Assembly (NCBI GenBank): GCA_030512335.1 | Contig: JAULSU010000005.1 | Location: 1,674,001 to 1,738,000, forward strand | DNA: 64,000 bases | Source of the DNA: Immersiella caudata | Lineage: Eukaryota; Ascomycota; Sordariomycetes; Sordariales; Lasiosphaeriaceae | Direction of reading: 5' to 3' | Shown here: positions 40,476-52,590 of the stretch, one piece after another | Layout: the number at the start of each line of letters is the position of its first letter | Numbering within the stretch: position 1 is the first letter of the stretch | The notes under the pieces: model-generated | The model's database searches: none | What the model was told of the DNA's origin: nothing | The model's input: only the letters and a program-made list of their open reading frames with translations | Made by a program: the position numbers and the translations under genes

Positions 40476-42599
40476 ATGGAGACCTCTGCGCCTAAACGAC
40501 GCAGGACCTCTCCGCGCACTTCGGTCGCTGTGCAGCCCGAAAACCAAGCCGAGTCGACCCCCGCGGAGCAGCCGTCCGGCCTCAAAGCAGCTGCAAAACG
40601 ACCCTCGTTCGCGTCGCCGACGAAAGCCAGTCTCGAGAGGTACAACCCAGATATCCTACGCCGAAGGCCAAGTCCCCCAAAGCAATCGCGGTCCGAACAG
40701 AAACCCCCGCTTTCCGCTTCGCGCCCGACCAGTCGCGGCAGCTTTGGTGGACTGTCGCGTGCTATCGCCACACACTTCGAGGAGCGCGAAGATGCGGGCG
40801 ATGGGTCCCCAGAGGAGCTCCATAATATCCGTGGTGGAGAGCTGCTGAGTGAAGGAGGCAGCGTGCTTCGATCACCAGCGAGGAGACCGGCCACGAGGCG
40901 CACAACGAATTCGCAGTCGAGATCGCTACCACCGCCAGGGCCGAGCGACGACGAGATACTTGACCCGTTTGCGCGTGGGGGGTTGCGCCGATCGCCACCG
41001 AGAGAAGCTCTTCCCGAACCCGTCCCAGAACCTGAGCTCCCACCGACACCAGAGCACCCCGATCCCGTCGTGAGCACGCCGCCTTCGGGCATCCACAACA
41101 CCCCTTCAAGACGTCCCAGGAGAAGCAAAGCCTTGGCTGAGAAGATTAAGAGCTCGTCGCCACTCAAGAACCCTCCCGTCACAAGCTCTCCCGGTCAGGA
41201 CGAGGCGCTACCTGTGTTCAAGCTCCCTGCTAGGCCCAGCAAGCCCAGCAAATTGAGCAAATCGATACAGCCCAAGGATACCCGCGTTCCAACGACGGCG
41301 GAGCTGCGAGGGCTGCAACCAGAAGATCCAGACTCAGAGAAAAAGAAGCTACGCGACTCCCTGCTTGCCCAGATAGCAGAGCTGGAGCGCGACTTGAGCG
41401 TCGCAACAACGGAGAACGAACGCCTAGCTCAAGCATATCTCTCTAAATCCCAGCCACCGCCGCCGGGGAACAAACATCAGGTTTTGGACCTGTTGCGCCG
41501 GCATGCCCTTCCGCCAGAAAAGGAGCCAGAGACGGACACCTCCGCGTCATGGCTCCGGTCCGCACTCGACCCCGTAGCCTTCCTCCCCTTCAGCAAACTC
41601 GCAGAGGTACAGCCATCTCTCTTTCTCCCAGTAGACGAAGATGACAAACCCGAACCTCCAATATCACACCATCCCCTACCCATGACAGCCGAAGAAGCGC
41701 TCCCCTTCCTCCAAGTCTTCACCCCGCTCGCCTTCACATCTTGCATAACGACTCTTCCCAATCCCGACTCTCCAGCGCCTTCTCTCCTCCAGCGCCACTT
41801 CATCAGCGCCATCTCAACCGCTCCGCGCGGTCTCTTCACCGCCCGCGTCGAAATGACAGTCGACACCCGCACCATGGCCGTCGTAGACTTGGCCGTCCCG
41901 CGCCTCGAGCCGGCCGCGATCGCCGAGCTGACGCCCTTCATTGAGCGCGTGGTCTCCAAGCAGGCGCCCCTGAGCAGCGGGACGAGCAATAACGTCAACG
42001 TTCTCATGTGGGCTATGGGCGAGTGGCTACGAGTAGCGGTGCAGCGGGCGAGAGTGTGGGGCGTTCTAGAACAAGAACTGGCAGGGGAGAAGGAGGCGCT
42101 TGAGGAAATGGTCGAGCGCATGAGGGAAAGGAGGCAGAAGCAGAAACGGAGACGCAGGAGGATAAGGGGCGAGGATCGTGGTGAGGAGGAGGAAGTGGAA
42201 GAGCAAGATACGGCGGATGGGAAGAGATTTGATACGGTTGAGCTTTTGCCTTGGATGGGCAGGACGAGTATGGACTTTGAGGTTCCGCTGCTTCAGGGGG
42301 GCGGCGGGGCTGACGATACCTCGATGTTGAGAGTGCAGTGGCGGATTGGATTCGACTGGACTGGGGAGGCGAAGAGTGAGATCAGCGTGTTGGTTGGCGT
42401 TCCGGGGAAATGTGAGTTTGCGACTCTCTTTGAACGTTGTGAGGATTGGAAGCTAACTGCTACAGGGCATAAATGCGATGAGAGAGGGCGGCTGTCGGGA
42501 ATTCCCAGCCTCTTTGACGAGCTGATCAAGGGTGGTGAGACACCCCTTTCCGCGGTTAGGACTGTGGCATCCCTGTTAGCGGGAGAGCATAGGTCATGA
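40476..42599 (+). CDS. Kinetochore-like protein (CENP-O/P type, tentative)
   Basis: Exons 40476-42411 and 42466-42599 give 689 residues. The 54-base intron (GTGAGT donor, GCTAAC branch, CTACAG acceptor) is stop-free and a multiple of three, so it is easily missed; removing it restores VPGKWHKCDERGRL, which reads far better. The first 300 residues are basic, Ser/Pro-rich and disordered (THS/TPS-type sites). A coiled coil follows (DSEKKKLRDSLLAQIAELER, DLSVATTENERLAQAYL). The C-terminal half is globular and ends LFDELIKGGETPLSAVRTVA. This layout suggests an inner-kinetochore RWD-domain subunit (Mcm21/Ctf19 class), but I base that on gestalt rather than a decisive motif. Confidence 0.55.
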   Translation: METSAPKRRRTSPRTSVAVQPENQAESTPAEQPSGLKAAAKRPSFASPTKASLERYNPDILRRRPSPPKQSRSEQKPPLSASRPTSRGSFGGLSRAIATHFEEREDAGDGSPEELHNIRGGELLSEGGSVLRSPARRPATRRTTNSQSRSLPPPGPSDDEILDPFARGGLRRSPPREALPEPVPEPELPPTPEHPDPVVSTPPSGIHNTPSRRPRRSKALAEKIKSSSPLKNPPVTSSPGQDEALPVFKLPARPSKPSKLSKSIQPKDTRVPTTAELRGLQPEDPDSEKKKLRDSLLAQIAELERDLSVATTENERLAQAYLSKSQPPPPGNKHQVLDLLRRHALPPEKEPETDTSASWLRSALDPVAFLPFSKLAEVQPSLFLPVDEDDKPEPPISHHPLPMTAEEALPFLQVFTPLAFTSCITTLPNPDSPAPSLLQRHFISAISTAPRGLFTARVEMTVDTRTMAVVDLAVPRLEPAAIAELTPFIERVVSKQAPLSSGTSNNVNVLMWAMGEWLRVAVQRARVWGVLEQELAGEKEALEEMVERMRERRQKQKRRRRRIRGEDRGEEEEVEEQDTADGKRFDTVELLPWMGRTSMDFEVPLLQGGGGADDTSMLRVQWRIGFDWTGEAKSEISVLVGVPGKCEFATLFERCEDWKLTATGHKCDERGRLSGIPSLFDELIKGGETPLSAVRTVASLLAGEHRS

Positions 42600-42905
42600 T
42601 GATGGACATGTATGATGAACTTGGAGATTTACGACGGGACGGCACGGCTCTTTGAAGTGGGTTATGTTAAGCTGGCTATGTCTGGAGGCAGCGGATGGGA
42701 GTTTGGGAGTCCGGGGTGGTGTTGGTGCCAGTCTGCGGACGCACTATTGTTACAGGACCATTGTCAACCTCTGTCAAAATCGAGGGCGGAGATGCCGAAT
42801 TGGCACAACTATTATTCCAGAGCATTCCTTCGCGCTCCTCATCCGTTGCCCAGATGCGTAAAGATGTAGGTTTATATCGTCGAACCAAAATCTATAGCAA
42901 CCTCT

Positions 42906-43304
42906 TCAGTCAACATCAACGCCCTTTGTCCTCAGATCCGCCTTTGCTTGCTTAATCTCGTCCATCAACTCGGCGTACGCGTCGGGTGTATCGCGGAAGG
43001 TGAACATTCCCCAGCCGAGGCGGAAGAGAAGCCAGGCGCCGAACGAGACGAGGAACCAGAAGGGGAGCTAATTTGTATAGGTTAGTGATGTTTCTCGGCG
43101 GGGATCGGAAGAGGCATGGGAACGTACCAGGGGGACGATATCTTGCTGGACGGCGGCGGGCAGGGGAATAAGCTCGAGGTGGAGGGAGAGATAGAGCTGT
43201 TTGTCAAATCACGGTCAGTTTCCGGTCCGTAACCAAGGAAGGGGGGCGCTGCGTACCGAGCTCACGAGGAGCGCGAGAGAGATGGTTTGTTGTGCGCGCG
43301 ACAT
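42906..43304 (-). CDS. DPM3: Dolichol-phosphate mannosyltransferase subunit 3
   Basis: Three tiny exons, 43304-43257, 43196-43128 and 43067-42906 (GTACGC and GTACGT donors; AAACAG and AATTAG acceptors), encode 92 residues. It begins MSRAQQTISLALLVSS, then LYLSLHLELIPLP (TM1), LPFWFLVSFGAWLLFRLGWG (TM2) and MFTFRDTPDAYAELMDEI, KQAKADLRTKGVDVD. The order, two TM helices followed by a D.P.AY.EL..EI..AK..LR..GVD tail, is diagnostic of DPM3, which tethers the Dpm1 catalytic subunit to the ER membrane for mannose donor synthesis used in N-glycosylation and GPI anchors. The exons are too short for simple frame scans, and no other gene is seen on these bases. Confidence 0.92.
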
Positions 43305-44491
43305 GGTGGGCCGTCCTATACAGGTGCGGTTGCAATTAATCAATTAGTTAGATAGTTGGAGACTCTAGCAAATGTTGTAGGAAGAGGGCCGCTGTTGGTG
43401 GCGAGTTCTGGCTTCGAGGGAATGATGTCGTGGATGCGCTGCGATGCGACACGCAGTCGGGACACTTTTCGAATTCACGAGCTTGAGCTGCCCCAAATTT
43501 CGCAACGCGTCCCTGACCGCGGCGCCCAATCAGTGCTTCACTGCAGCTCGATAAGGGTTAGGGGTAATAGTGGCGGCTCGCCTTCTTGACCCCCTTTTCC
43601 AACCAAACAAATGTCTTCAAGAGCTCCTGCGCAGGTTTGGAAACAACCCCGTAAAAGACAAAATGTGTGTCTGCGAGTATTCAACTCGCAGCCAGAGTTC
43701 TCATGTCAACACAGGTAGACAGAAATGGCCTCACTCATTGCTACAGCAAAGCGGTTGTGAGCTTTGAACGAAGTGCCAAGAGGTACAGATCCCAGCAGAG
43801 ACAGCATGGTAGAGATGCCTCTCTGGTAACAGTGCGTTTCCTGACGCTCTACCAGGGATTTTGCAGCCCATGAAAATCTGGGGAAGAAGTTCGGGAAACG
43901 ATGAGCCGGCCTCCCTAGCCAATAACGCAACAGAGCCCCTTCCACCTAGTCAAGGGCATCAATCGAGGGTCTGTTTTGGCTGTTCATGAGGTCATGCAGG
44001 AGAACAGCCTAGCTTTATGCAAAGAAGGCCCGGCAGCTACGGCCTCGTTGAAGAGAAACTGGAGGTTTCATCGACAGAGGAACCATCAACTTGGCAAGTG
44101 TAATTGTAGGTCCTAGACCCCCTGCAAGTACCTGGCGCTCAGACCTCTCTGCGGTCTTAGGACTCCGCAATCTTCCCATCCTCCCCTGTCGCTTCCATTT
44201 GGGCGGAAACCATTTCTTTCGATAATTGATCCTCAGCTTTTTTCTCCGTCTTGCTGAGCAACCTAGTGCCTCTCAAGCAGAAATGCAGAACTGATCGCTC
44301 GATCAGAGCCTAAGGCTCACGATCTTTCCCACCCGCCCCGACCTCGTTCCTGACACATCCCGCCCCGCACCGCCGCTCGCATCGTGCACAGTCGGGCGCG
44401 CTTGTTTTCGCACCATCGTGTCCCGCCATTGCAGACAACGCGAGCGGGAATCTGTGCGCCGCATCAGGTACCCCATCCGACCTACCCCAAG
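43305..44491. promoter_or_regulatory. Divergent intergenic region, DPM3 / LRR gene
   Basis: About 1.2 kb with only short chance frames. It includes the long 5' leader of the LRR gene (44340-44491 is CG-rich). Confidence 0.4.
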
Positions 44492-47400
44492 ATGGACGAC
44501 TCCGAACCGCGCCAGAACAAGCCGATGGGCATTCCTCGATTCACCTCAAGACTCCCCGCGCCGGCAACGTCAAAGCTCCCAGTTCCCCGCTCCAATTCGG
44601 TTCGAGCAACTCCATCCCGGGAATCCCTGGGAGCGGCTTCAAGCGGTACGTTGCGAAACCCAAAGCTCCGGGCCACGCCTTCTCGCGACCAATTGGCTCC
44701 AACCAGCACCCCAACTCGCCCCCAGCCAGCACCCACACCGTCCCGCGCCGTCTCATCTCCACAGGGCCGCGCCTCTGTAACGCAAACGCCGGTACCCGCA
44801 AGTCGGTTGTCGAAATATAGCCCGCACGTCCAGCAATCGCAATGGGCCCCAAGAGAGACACAATTGACTGGACAAGGGAGTCGGCCAAGCTCGGTGACAC
44901 GCGCCGCCCTCCCCAGGCGGCAACCGTCCCAGCAATGGATCTCTACCTCGACAGCGTTAGACGACGAGACGTTCGATGCCGCCCAGGTGGTCGGCGAGCC
45001 CGGCACGCCCGTGCAATCGATCAGCGACCGAGTCACGCCCAGCAATAGTCGCACATCCTCCTTGAAGCCTCACCTCTCGCTTGCAGAGAGGACCATGGAG
45101 ACCCTGGCACAGTTGCCTTCTTCACCTTCCGTTCGAGGTAAGATCGGGGCTCCCTCCTTTTACGAAACGTCAACAACACGAAAGCCCCCATCCCGGCCTA
45201 ACAGTCGTGCTTCTCGTCCTGGATCAAGCCACCGCTCTGAGGGGTCCAGTCAAAGCAGGTCGAGACCTGGCAGCAGACCTGGATCGAGCTCCGGGCTTGA
45301 CGAAGGCATCTCCAACTTTCGGTCGTCCATCAGCGCGTACAAGAATCCCCTTTCCAGGATCGACGGCACACCTGGCAGGGGCCGCCAAAGTATGGGGTTT
45401 CAAGAGGCTAGTGATAGGACAATAGGGAGGAAGCCGGTCCGGGCTTCCATAGGAGGGATGCCACCACCAGCCATTCCACGATCAAGAACACCGAGTCCGG
45501 AGAAAAAGGCGCCCGATGTCTCCATGTCGAGGTTTGGGGCCAGGACTCTGGCAGCCAGACCTACCAAGCGTCCGTCGATCAATGGGCTATTTAGGAAACC
45601 GTCGATGCCAACGCTGAACAAGACAACAACGACAGAGACGCCAAGAAAGGTGTCCTCGGCCTCGAGAGGCTCCTCGGCCACATCTGGTGATGGGACGAAT
45701 CCTTCGAGTGTTTCCGTCACGTCAGCAGGCACAGGAATCACCGCTGACTCCGAGACCCCTTCGCAAACCGCGAGAAAGACATCGGCTGCTCTGCGTGAGC
45801 AGATTGCGAAGGCCAAGGCGGCCAAGAGAGCCGTGTCGAACCAAATATCGGCATCAAATCCCGTTTTGGAAACCGACGAGTCTCCTTTGGTTCCTACCGA
45901 CAGTACCTTCGACTTCGGTCTCTCCAATGACCCCTTCAACCTGCGGAGGGACGACCAGTCACAGACCAAGATTCTTCAAGGGCGGCTTGAATCGGCTAGG
46001 ACCAGCGGCAGGCTGAATATCGCTGCGATGTCGTTACGGGAGATACCAGCAGAGGTGATGAACATGTATAACTTGGAGTCTGTTGGAAAGCCAGGAGGCG
46101 CGTGGGCGGAAAGTGTCGACCTTACCAGATTTGTCGCTGCCGACAATGAGCTTGAAATGATATCAGACTCCGTTTTTCCGGACGTCGACCCTCAGGACTT
46201 TACCGATGACGAAGACAGCCAGGGGAACATTTTCGCGGGGCTCGAGACACTCGACCTGCACGGAAACATGCTCATCGCGTTGCCCATGGGCTTGAGGAGG
46301 TTGAGTTTGCTCACCTCCCTGAACCTGGTATGTATTCCCTCCTGTCGTAATGCGCACTCCTGTTAACTCTCCCCCAGTCCCAGAATCGGCTTGCCAACAA
46401 TTGCCTGGAGGTAATCTCCCAGATTTCGTCCCTCAGAGACTTGAAGCTGGGCGGGAACTTACTCTATGGACCTCTCGACCCGTGCTTCTCGAAGCTGGAA
46501 AACCTCGAAATCTTGGACCTCCACGGCAACAACATCGCGTCGCTCGCAACCAATTTTGGAAATCTCACTCGCCTCCGTATCTTGAACATCAGCGAAAACT
46601 CCTTTGAGATTCTTCCCTTCGAGATTCTCGCCTCCATGCCGCTGACGGAGCTCAACGCGCGGAAGAATCAGCTTAAAGGAACACTGGTACCGGAGTCTGT
46701 CGAGACCCTTCCTGTTTTGCAGAACTTGGATGTCTCATCCAATCAGCTCTCCCACCTCTGCTCGCCAACAAGCGGCAAGTCTGTCGCCATGCCGGCCCTA
46801 CGTCAAGTCTGCCTCTCGATGAATCGCCTCCAGTCGCTGCCCGACATCAGCACATGGGTCAACCTGCTCACGCTCGCTGCCGACGAGAATAACATTAACG
46901 CTATCCCGGAAGGGTTTACCGGTCTGGAGCCGCTGAGATCAGTTGACTTCTCTAGCAATGACATCCGTGTCATCCCCAACGAGGTCGGGCGTATGGAAAA
47001 CTTGGCGATGCTCCGGTTGAGTGGCAACCCGCTGCGCGAAAAGAAGTTCAGCACCATGAACACTGATGACCTGAAGTCCATCCTTGCGCAGAGACTGGAG
47101 CCTCCTCCCTCGCACTTGGAGCCTAAGGAAGCTCCATCCGCAACCTCTGGTGATGCGGTGGACGAGAGCGCCGCCGACACCAAAGTTAGCAGCACCACAG
47201 CCTCGAATGCCAAGTCAGCGCACCCCGAGAACATGGACGACATGGACGACAACCGTTCTGACATCGATGACGACTTCGCCACGCCACCAACTTCAATTCC
47301 CGGTAGTCCCGCGCGTTCAAGATCACACACCCTGAGCAATCAGCTCTGGCCTGTCAAGCCTGGAGGAGTTCTCGACAGATCGAACACCCAGTCGTCCTCG

Positions 47401-48075
47401 CTCCACCCCGTCGTCAGCTCGAAGGTCGCCGCCAACCACAAGGTCTACGAGATTCAGCTGCACCACAACCTCTTCACCGCGTTGCCCGACTCGCTCACCT
47501 TCTTTGCAGAGACCCTTTCCGCTCTGTCTCTGGCGCACAACCAGCTCATTGGCGAAACGTACATGGGTGGATTGGAGGGGAATGATGGACTCGACTTGCC
47601 ATCGTTGAAGGAATTCAACTTGGCATCCAACCACATCACCAGTCTGGGCCCGCTCATCGCTCACCTCCGCGCGCCACAGCTCCAAAAGCTTGATGTGAGC
47701 TGCAACCGTATTGCCGCTCTCCCCAAAGGGACACAGATCAAGGACGCATTTCCGAACCTCACCGTGCTCCTCATGGCTAACAACCATCTGGCGGAGCTCG
47801 ATCCTGATGCCATCAAGGGCATACGGATCGTAGATGCAGGTAACAACGACATCGCGCATCTAAATCCACGTATCGGTCTCCTTGGCGGCGCGGGCGGGTT
47901 GGAGAGACTGGAAGTCGGCGGCAATCGCTTCCGTGTGCCTAGGTACAATGTGCTTGAACGTGGGACAGAGGCGACCCTTCGCTGGCTCAGGGGGCGCGTG
48001 CCCGTTGCGGAGATGGCGACATGGAAGGGTGAGGACGGCGATGAACACGACACCGGCATGGGAGATCTCGATTGA
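44492..48075 (+). CDS. Leucine-rich-repeat protein (LRRC40-like)
   Basis: Exons 44492-46327 and 46378-48075 (GTATGT donor, GTTAAC branch, CCCAG acceptor) encode 1177 residues. Residues 1-480 are disordered and Ser/Pro/Arg-rich (MDDSEPRQNKPMGIPRF, many SRPGS-type repeats). From about 510 there are canonical repeats: RLNIAAMSLREIPAEVMNMY, LETLDLHGNMLIALPMGLRR, NLEILDLHGNNIASLATNF, FSSNDIRVIPNEVGRMENLA, LSALSLAHNQL and LDVSCNRIAALPKG. The end (LERLEVGGNRFRVPRYNVLE, then ATLRWLRGRVP) matches the C-terminus of fungal LRRC40-like proteins. An acidic DNRSDIDDDF insert interrupts the repeats. It probably acts as a scaffold; the partner is unknown. Confidence 0.85.
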
Positions 48076-49213
48076 GAGGCTTGGGTATATTTATGCAGGT
48101 ATTAGGCTTTGTGGCTGAGTCATACCGAGGTGTTTGTAAGTTTAGGTTGAAGGTTCAACGTGGAAGTTAATTATTTGCAGCGAGTTCAGCCGACGGAGCA
48201 TTCATTGCCAGGAGTCTTGGGGTCTGCCTTGTTGGGATTGGACATTATTCTCTAGACGGCCGGACGTCCTCTATTGCATACTACATAATTCGATGCCACC
48301 TTTTTTCTTCGGAAATATATGTCTTGCTTGCAGTGGCACGGGCGGTGTGCTGGATCACGATCGGGTCTGCCACCTCTCAACGGCGCGCGTGGCGCAGAGA
48401 AGCTCTCTGGTCCATACACCCTTCGCCAAATCATGTTACAATACCCCTTTTGCTCATAGCAACATGACATTCGCACCTTGCTTTCGAGGCCTTGCTGTGC
48501 GATCATCCCACCTTCGAGACACGGAGATAGCATATGGCTTAGGGTAGCTTCAACCTCCCGTCGGCCGTAGCGTGAACGTGACAGCAAATCCTCATCCGAC
48601 GAGTGGCCGACAGCCGACGTCAAGTGAAGCAAGCCAGAACCATGGCGTACGCCCCGTGGCGTGAATCTTGATCCCCTCCTCCAGAGTTTCCCCCAACGGC
48701 ATGTGCGTCTCCGCACTGAACGCTTCCCCCTCCACTTTATCCTTTTTCAGGGCCCGAAGTTTCCCGTCTCATTGCGTTTCGCCCAGTTGCGTTCCTTTTG
48801 GGCTTTGGGTCAAGCATCACACCACACCGCAGCGCAGGGCACGCACGTTTCTGTTTCCTTCTTTGTCTCGTCATTCACTATCCGTTTACGGCCAGGGGGA
48901 CAAACGGACGAAATCCTCAGACACTCTCTTGACCTGGTGCAGTGCTTCTACTACTGCTACGGCCTTCGCCACTGTCATATTTTCTCATGGAGATTCCGTC
49001 GTCAGCAGCGTAGGTCTGCCGATACCAACACTCCTTTCCCTCCTCGAGCTTGTCTATCCACCTCGAGACCAGCACCTCGTCGCCTGCCTACATTCGTACA
49101 ATCTCCTTCGTCCTTCCATCACTAAGTTGAAAAGACACCGCCTCCGATTGGCACCCCCCACGAGCGAGCAACCCGAAATACCGAACCGGCGCCGCCCGGT
49201 CCTAACCGCCGAC
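48076..49213. other. Intergenic and long 5' leader
   Basis: Open frames from 48293 onward lack domains. The frame of the next gene is open upstream to 48668, but codon quality suggests leader, not coding. Confidence 0.4.
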
Positions 49214-50125
49214 ATGGACTCGATGCGCCCCACCAAGAACATCAAAGACGAGTTCAACATCGCGCTCGTCATCATCACGACCATCTTCGGCTGCGCTCTT
49301 TACATCTTCGGCGGCATCACAGCCTACAAACTCCATTCGCTCGACTCTTCCCTTCCGATATACCAAGAGGCCCGCAAGGCTGCCGCCCAAAATGCCAGGG
49401 GCAGGTGTAGCGTACACAGAAGCTCCTGCACTGGACAACTGGTGTTGGTAAAAGTTTTGTTCATTTTGTTTTGGCCTTTCTTTGTGGCGTATGCGTTGGG
49501 CTGGGGAGCGGTGTACTTGCTTTGGAGGGGGTTGAGAGCCCGAGCTGAAGGTGCGGGCGCGGAGACGGAGGGGAGGGTTACGAGGAAGTTGAGGGAGAGG
49601 TTGGAGTGCGAGAGGACGATGCCGTTCCCGAGATTGTGTCGGAGGGTGATGGGAATGGAGAGGAGAAGGGGGGATGAGGAGTGTGGGTGGCCCGCAGGGG
49701 GCAAGCGCGAGGAGATGGAGTTGGGGTCGGCGAGTGTGGAATCGGGGAAGCGCCCGGTGTCGTCGGTCGATAGCAATTCCACGTTGGCCGCGGGTGATGA
49801 AGTCGGAAAAGAGGAGGTTAAGGTGCGGTGTCATCTGGAAGTTCCGACGGGGGAGCAAGATATTGCGGATGGTCTTCATGGCGTTCCTGACATGAACCAG
49901 AGGGGATATTGGCAGGAAGGAAAGCAGCTGCCAGCATTCCAGCTACAGCAACCCAGCCCTCCAGACCGCACAAGCAGTTTAAGGGGCACCCCAGCATTGT
50001 GGACAATCCACGAGGCGGGGGAGACCGACGAGGAAGATGCTGGCGCAGATGAGGTGGATGTCGAGATTGAGACAATGGCCACAGGTTCTGCCCAGCCAGC
50101 TAAACAGGACTGGTCCCCGATATGA
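49214..50125 (+). CDS. Hypothetical two-TM membrane protein
   Basis: The ATG at 49214 (MDSMRPTKNIKDEFN) opens a 303-codon frame. Residues 16-38 (IALVIITTIFGCALYIFGGI) and about 78-102 (VLVKVLFILFWPFFVAYALG) are hydrophobic helices. An Arg-rich region follows (RARAEGAGAETEGRVTRKLR), then a long acidic, Ser-rich tail ending KQDWSPI. I recognise no family. The frame is open upstream to 48668 but without features; the chosen start follows a GCCGACATGG context. A cytoplasmic tail of about 200 residues suggests a regulatory or scaffold role, which is a guess. Confidence 0.6.
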   Translation: MDSMRPTKNIKDEFNIALVIITTIFGCALYIFGGITAYKLHSLDSSLPIYQEARKAAAQNARGRCSVHRSSCTGQLVLVKVLFILFWPFFVAYALGWGAVYLLWRGLRARAEGAGAETEGRVTRKLRERLECERTMPFPRLCRRVMGMERRRGDEECGWPAGGKREEMELGSASVESGKRPVSSVDSNSTLAAGDEVGKEEVKVRCHLEVPTGEQDIADGLHGVPDMNQRGYWQEGKQLPAFQLQQPSPPDRTSSLRGTPALWTIHEAGETDEEDAGADEVDVEIETMATGSAQPAKQDWSPI

Positions 50126-50239
50126 GATGGTCAATGTTTCTGGTTTGGCAAGCGGTGATTTGGGTAGATTTGCGTCCCCTTTTCGATAGAAACATGGGGA
50201 AAGATTGCTCCACGTCGTTCCAAGCTTCCCCAGGGCTGC

Positions 50240-52590
50240 TCATGGGTCCCAGTTCATCTCGAAGAACTCCGCCATCCACGTCTGTGACTTCTCATTGTCC
50301 ATCTGGAAAATTGGCATAGACAGAGGATCGTCTTCCTGTCCGACGAGGGTAACTTGTGGCGCAACCGCCATGCCGGTCGGCAGTCTGTGGTCGGTGTTGA
50401 TGGTGTCAGCAAGCCAGTTTCGCCGCATTACCCGGACGAGCCTCGCACAGCGCGTGAACATGTCTTCCTCCACGCTTTCAGTCGATTGCTGCCGCTTCAT
50501 GCCAGACACGTCGTCAAATCCTCGGATCACTCCGTCAAGGATGCCAAAGATATCCACACGCTCCTTGACGGCCTGTCGGTCCCACGCAGGGTCCTCAACT
50601 TCGAAGGCAAGTTGCACGAGGGAAGTTACGCACTTCCCCATATTACACCAGTACATGAACGTAACACCGGTATACATGTAGCTGGGCATCGAAAAGTGGT
50701 TGTCGAACCATTTCTTCACAAGCTGCAAGCTGGCCTCGAGGGTCTCGAAGTGCTGGAGGTCAGGAGCATGGGATGCCTGGCCTCCCGGTTTTATATCGAT
50801 GCTTTCCACGATGGCAAGTTCGAGGAAAAGTATGTGCGCTCTTATGGTTGCTGTGGAGGGTCAGTGTCGGACCATTTGCTGGGAGCCGAGAGGCTTGACT
50901 TACGATTTCGCAGTATGTGAGCAGGCAGCTGGGATTGGAGATCCCGCAGCTGTGACTTCAGAGCGGACGAGAAGTAAGCCGGAGCAACGCTGTCCGGCGA
51001 CTGCCAGATGGCGCGCGTCAACTGCTCTGTAAGCAACTGGATCTTGACTTCAGCCGCCAGCAATACGTCTCCATCCCACTCTGGCTGTCGAGATAGAAGC
51101 TGCAAACACTCGTCCATGTAGGGTGTCCAGGCAAGCGCGTCGACTCGCTTCATGACGTGCGATATCCTACAAAGGTTAGTCAAGCACCAGTGCCATGTGG
51201 CAGGTGTCGCAGCAACGTACTGAGAAGTGATGTAGAAGCAAGCCAACACCGCTCTTCTCTCGTCCATCGTCTTCTCTTTGGACGGGAGAGGCTCAGTCTT
51301 GTTCCGCAGGCATATCGACAGGGCAGCTTCCCGCGGAGGCTTGTTGAGACAGAAGTCGAACACCAGGGACTTGACAAGCGACACTAAGACCGAAAAGTAC
51401 GGCTTCTCTTTTCGATGATAGTGCGTCCTGCGCGGATGGTTTGTCAGCCAAGGTTACCGACAGCCTTTGAGCGAGCGCCTTACCAAGCCATCAGAGTCAT
51501 CAGCCCCCAGAGGAGATCCAAGCTCTTTCCGTGCTCGATGATCATTTTCTGCGCAACAAACTTCCAAACCGCGTCGCTCATCAGATACTGGTCGTCGGCA
51601 CGCCTGCAGGTGATGGTCATGATGTTGAACCAGAGAAAGGGTTGCGAGTCGCGGAGCTGTCTGGCAGTTAAGGAGGAAGGCAGGTAGATAAAGGGGAAGA
51701 AGATCAGCATGCTCTCGCGGAAAGACTTGAGGCACTCCTCCGCCTCCAGGTCGGTTGGCTGGTACCCGCAGGTGGGAATATCCCGGGGAGCCAGGTCAAC
51801 TTCTGGCCCTTGAGCTACCCTGGGCTCGAATACGCGTGATAGCAGAGCGCCGCGGGCAGTGGCTGGTCTGGCCTTATTGGGTTGGCATTTGGTCCGCACC
51901 GGAGCGAAGACGCAGTCCTCTTCTCTGACGATGGTGTTTGGAAGATCGATGCCATTGGAGTGGTTCTGAGGAGCTAGCACGGCGAGTCTGGGATCAGTTG
52001 GCCCATTGTTGAAGTCGAGGTCAAACATGGGAACACTCAGGCCAGGGCCAATGCCTCGGATCTCATGAGGGTTCGTGGGAGGGCCAATCAGAGGGGCAAT
52101 AGCCATTGGCATGGGCATTGAGGTGGCCGTTGTCGCCGCGACGGGATCTGGGGCCGAAGCCGGGGTGCTGAGAGGGACATTCTGGATACCGGTGCTCTGA
52201 CTTCGGAGTAGCGAGACCAAGCCCTCAAGCTTCTCCTCGAGCTGGGCCGCGCGAGAGCCATTGAGCCGTCGCCCGTTCCTCTTTCGGATGGACTGTGACG
52301 GGACGCACGTCTTTGACAAGCGGTGGCACCTATCGGATCATGCAAATATGTTAGAACAAGAAGGGAGGGAGCGGGAGAGGGACGGTGCGCCACGAGCGGC
52401 AGCAGCAAACCCGTTCCCCCAAACCCGGTGCTTCGCGGGACACGAAGATGGTGGCGCGTATTCCGTACCTCTCGCATTCAGGCCCTCCCATGCGATACAT
52501 GCATCGGCATTTGGCCTTTACGCAGCTTGTGCATGCTTTCCCATACGGCGCCGGCGTTCCATCCGCCAGAACATTGACTAGAGCCTCCAT
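50240..52590 (-). CDS. Zn2Cys6 fungal transcription factor
   Basis: Five exons, 52590-52469, 52329-51484, 51427-51221, 51166-50904 and 50850-50240, all phase-consistent, give 682 residues. The zinc cluster is C20-x2-C23-x6-C30-x8-C39-x2-C42-x6-C49; the last two cysteines come from exon 2, so the intron splits the motif. Next are SIRKRNGRRLNGSRAAQLEE and a short coil (LEEKLEGLVSLLRSQS), the usual dimerisation region. The fungal-specific middle domain is recognisable in FRESMLIFFPFIYLP, MTITCRRADDQYLMSDA and HGKSLDLLWGLMTLMAW. The C-terminus is acidic and hydrophobic (SQTWMAEFFEMNWDP), like an activation region. Targets cannot be inferred from the neighbours. Confidence 0.9.
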
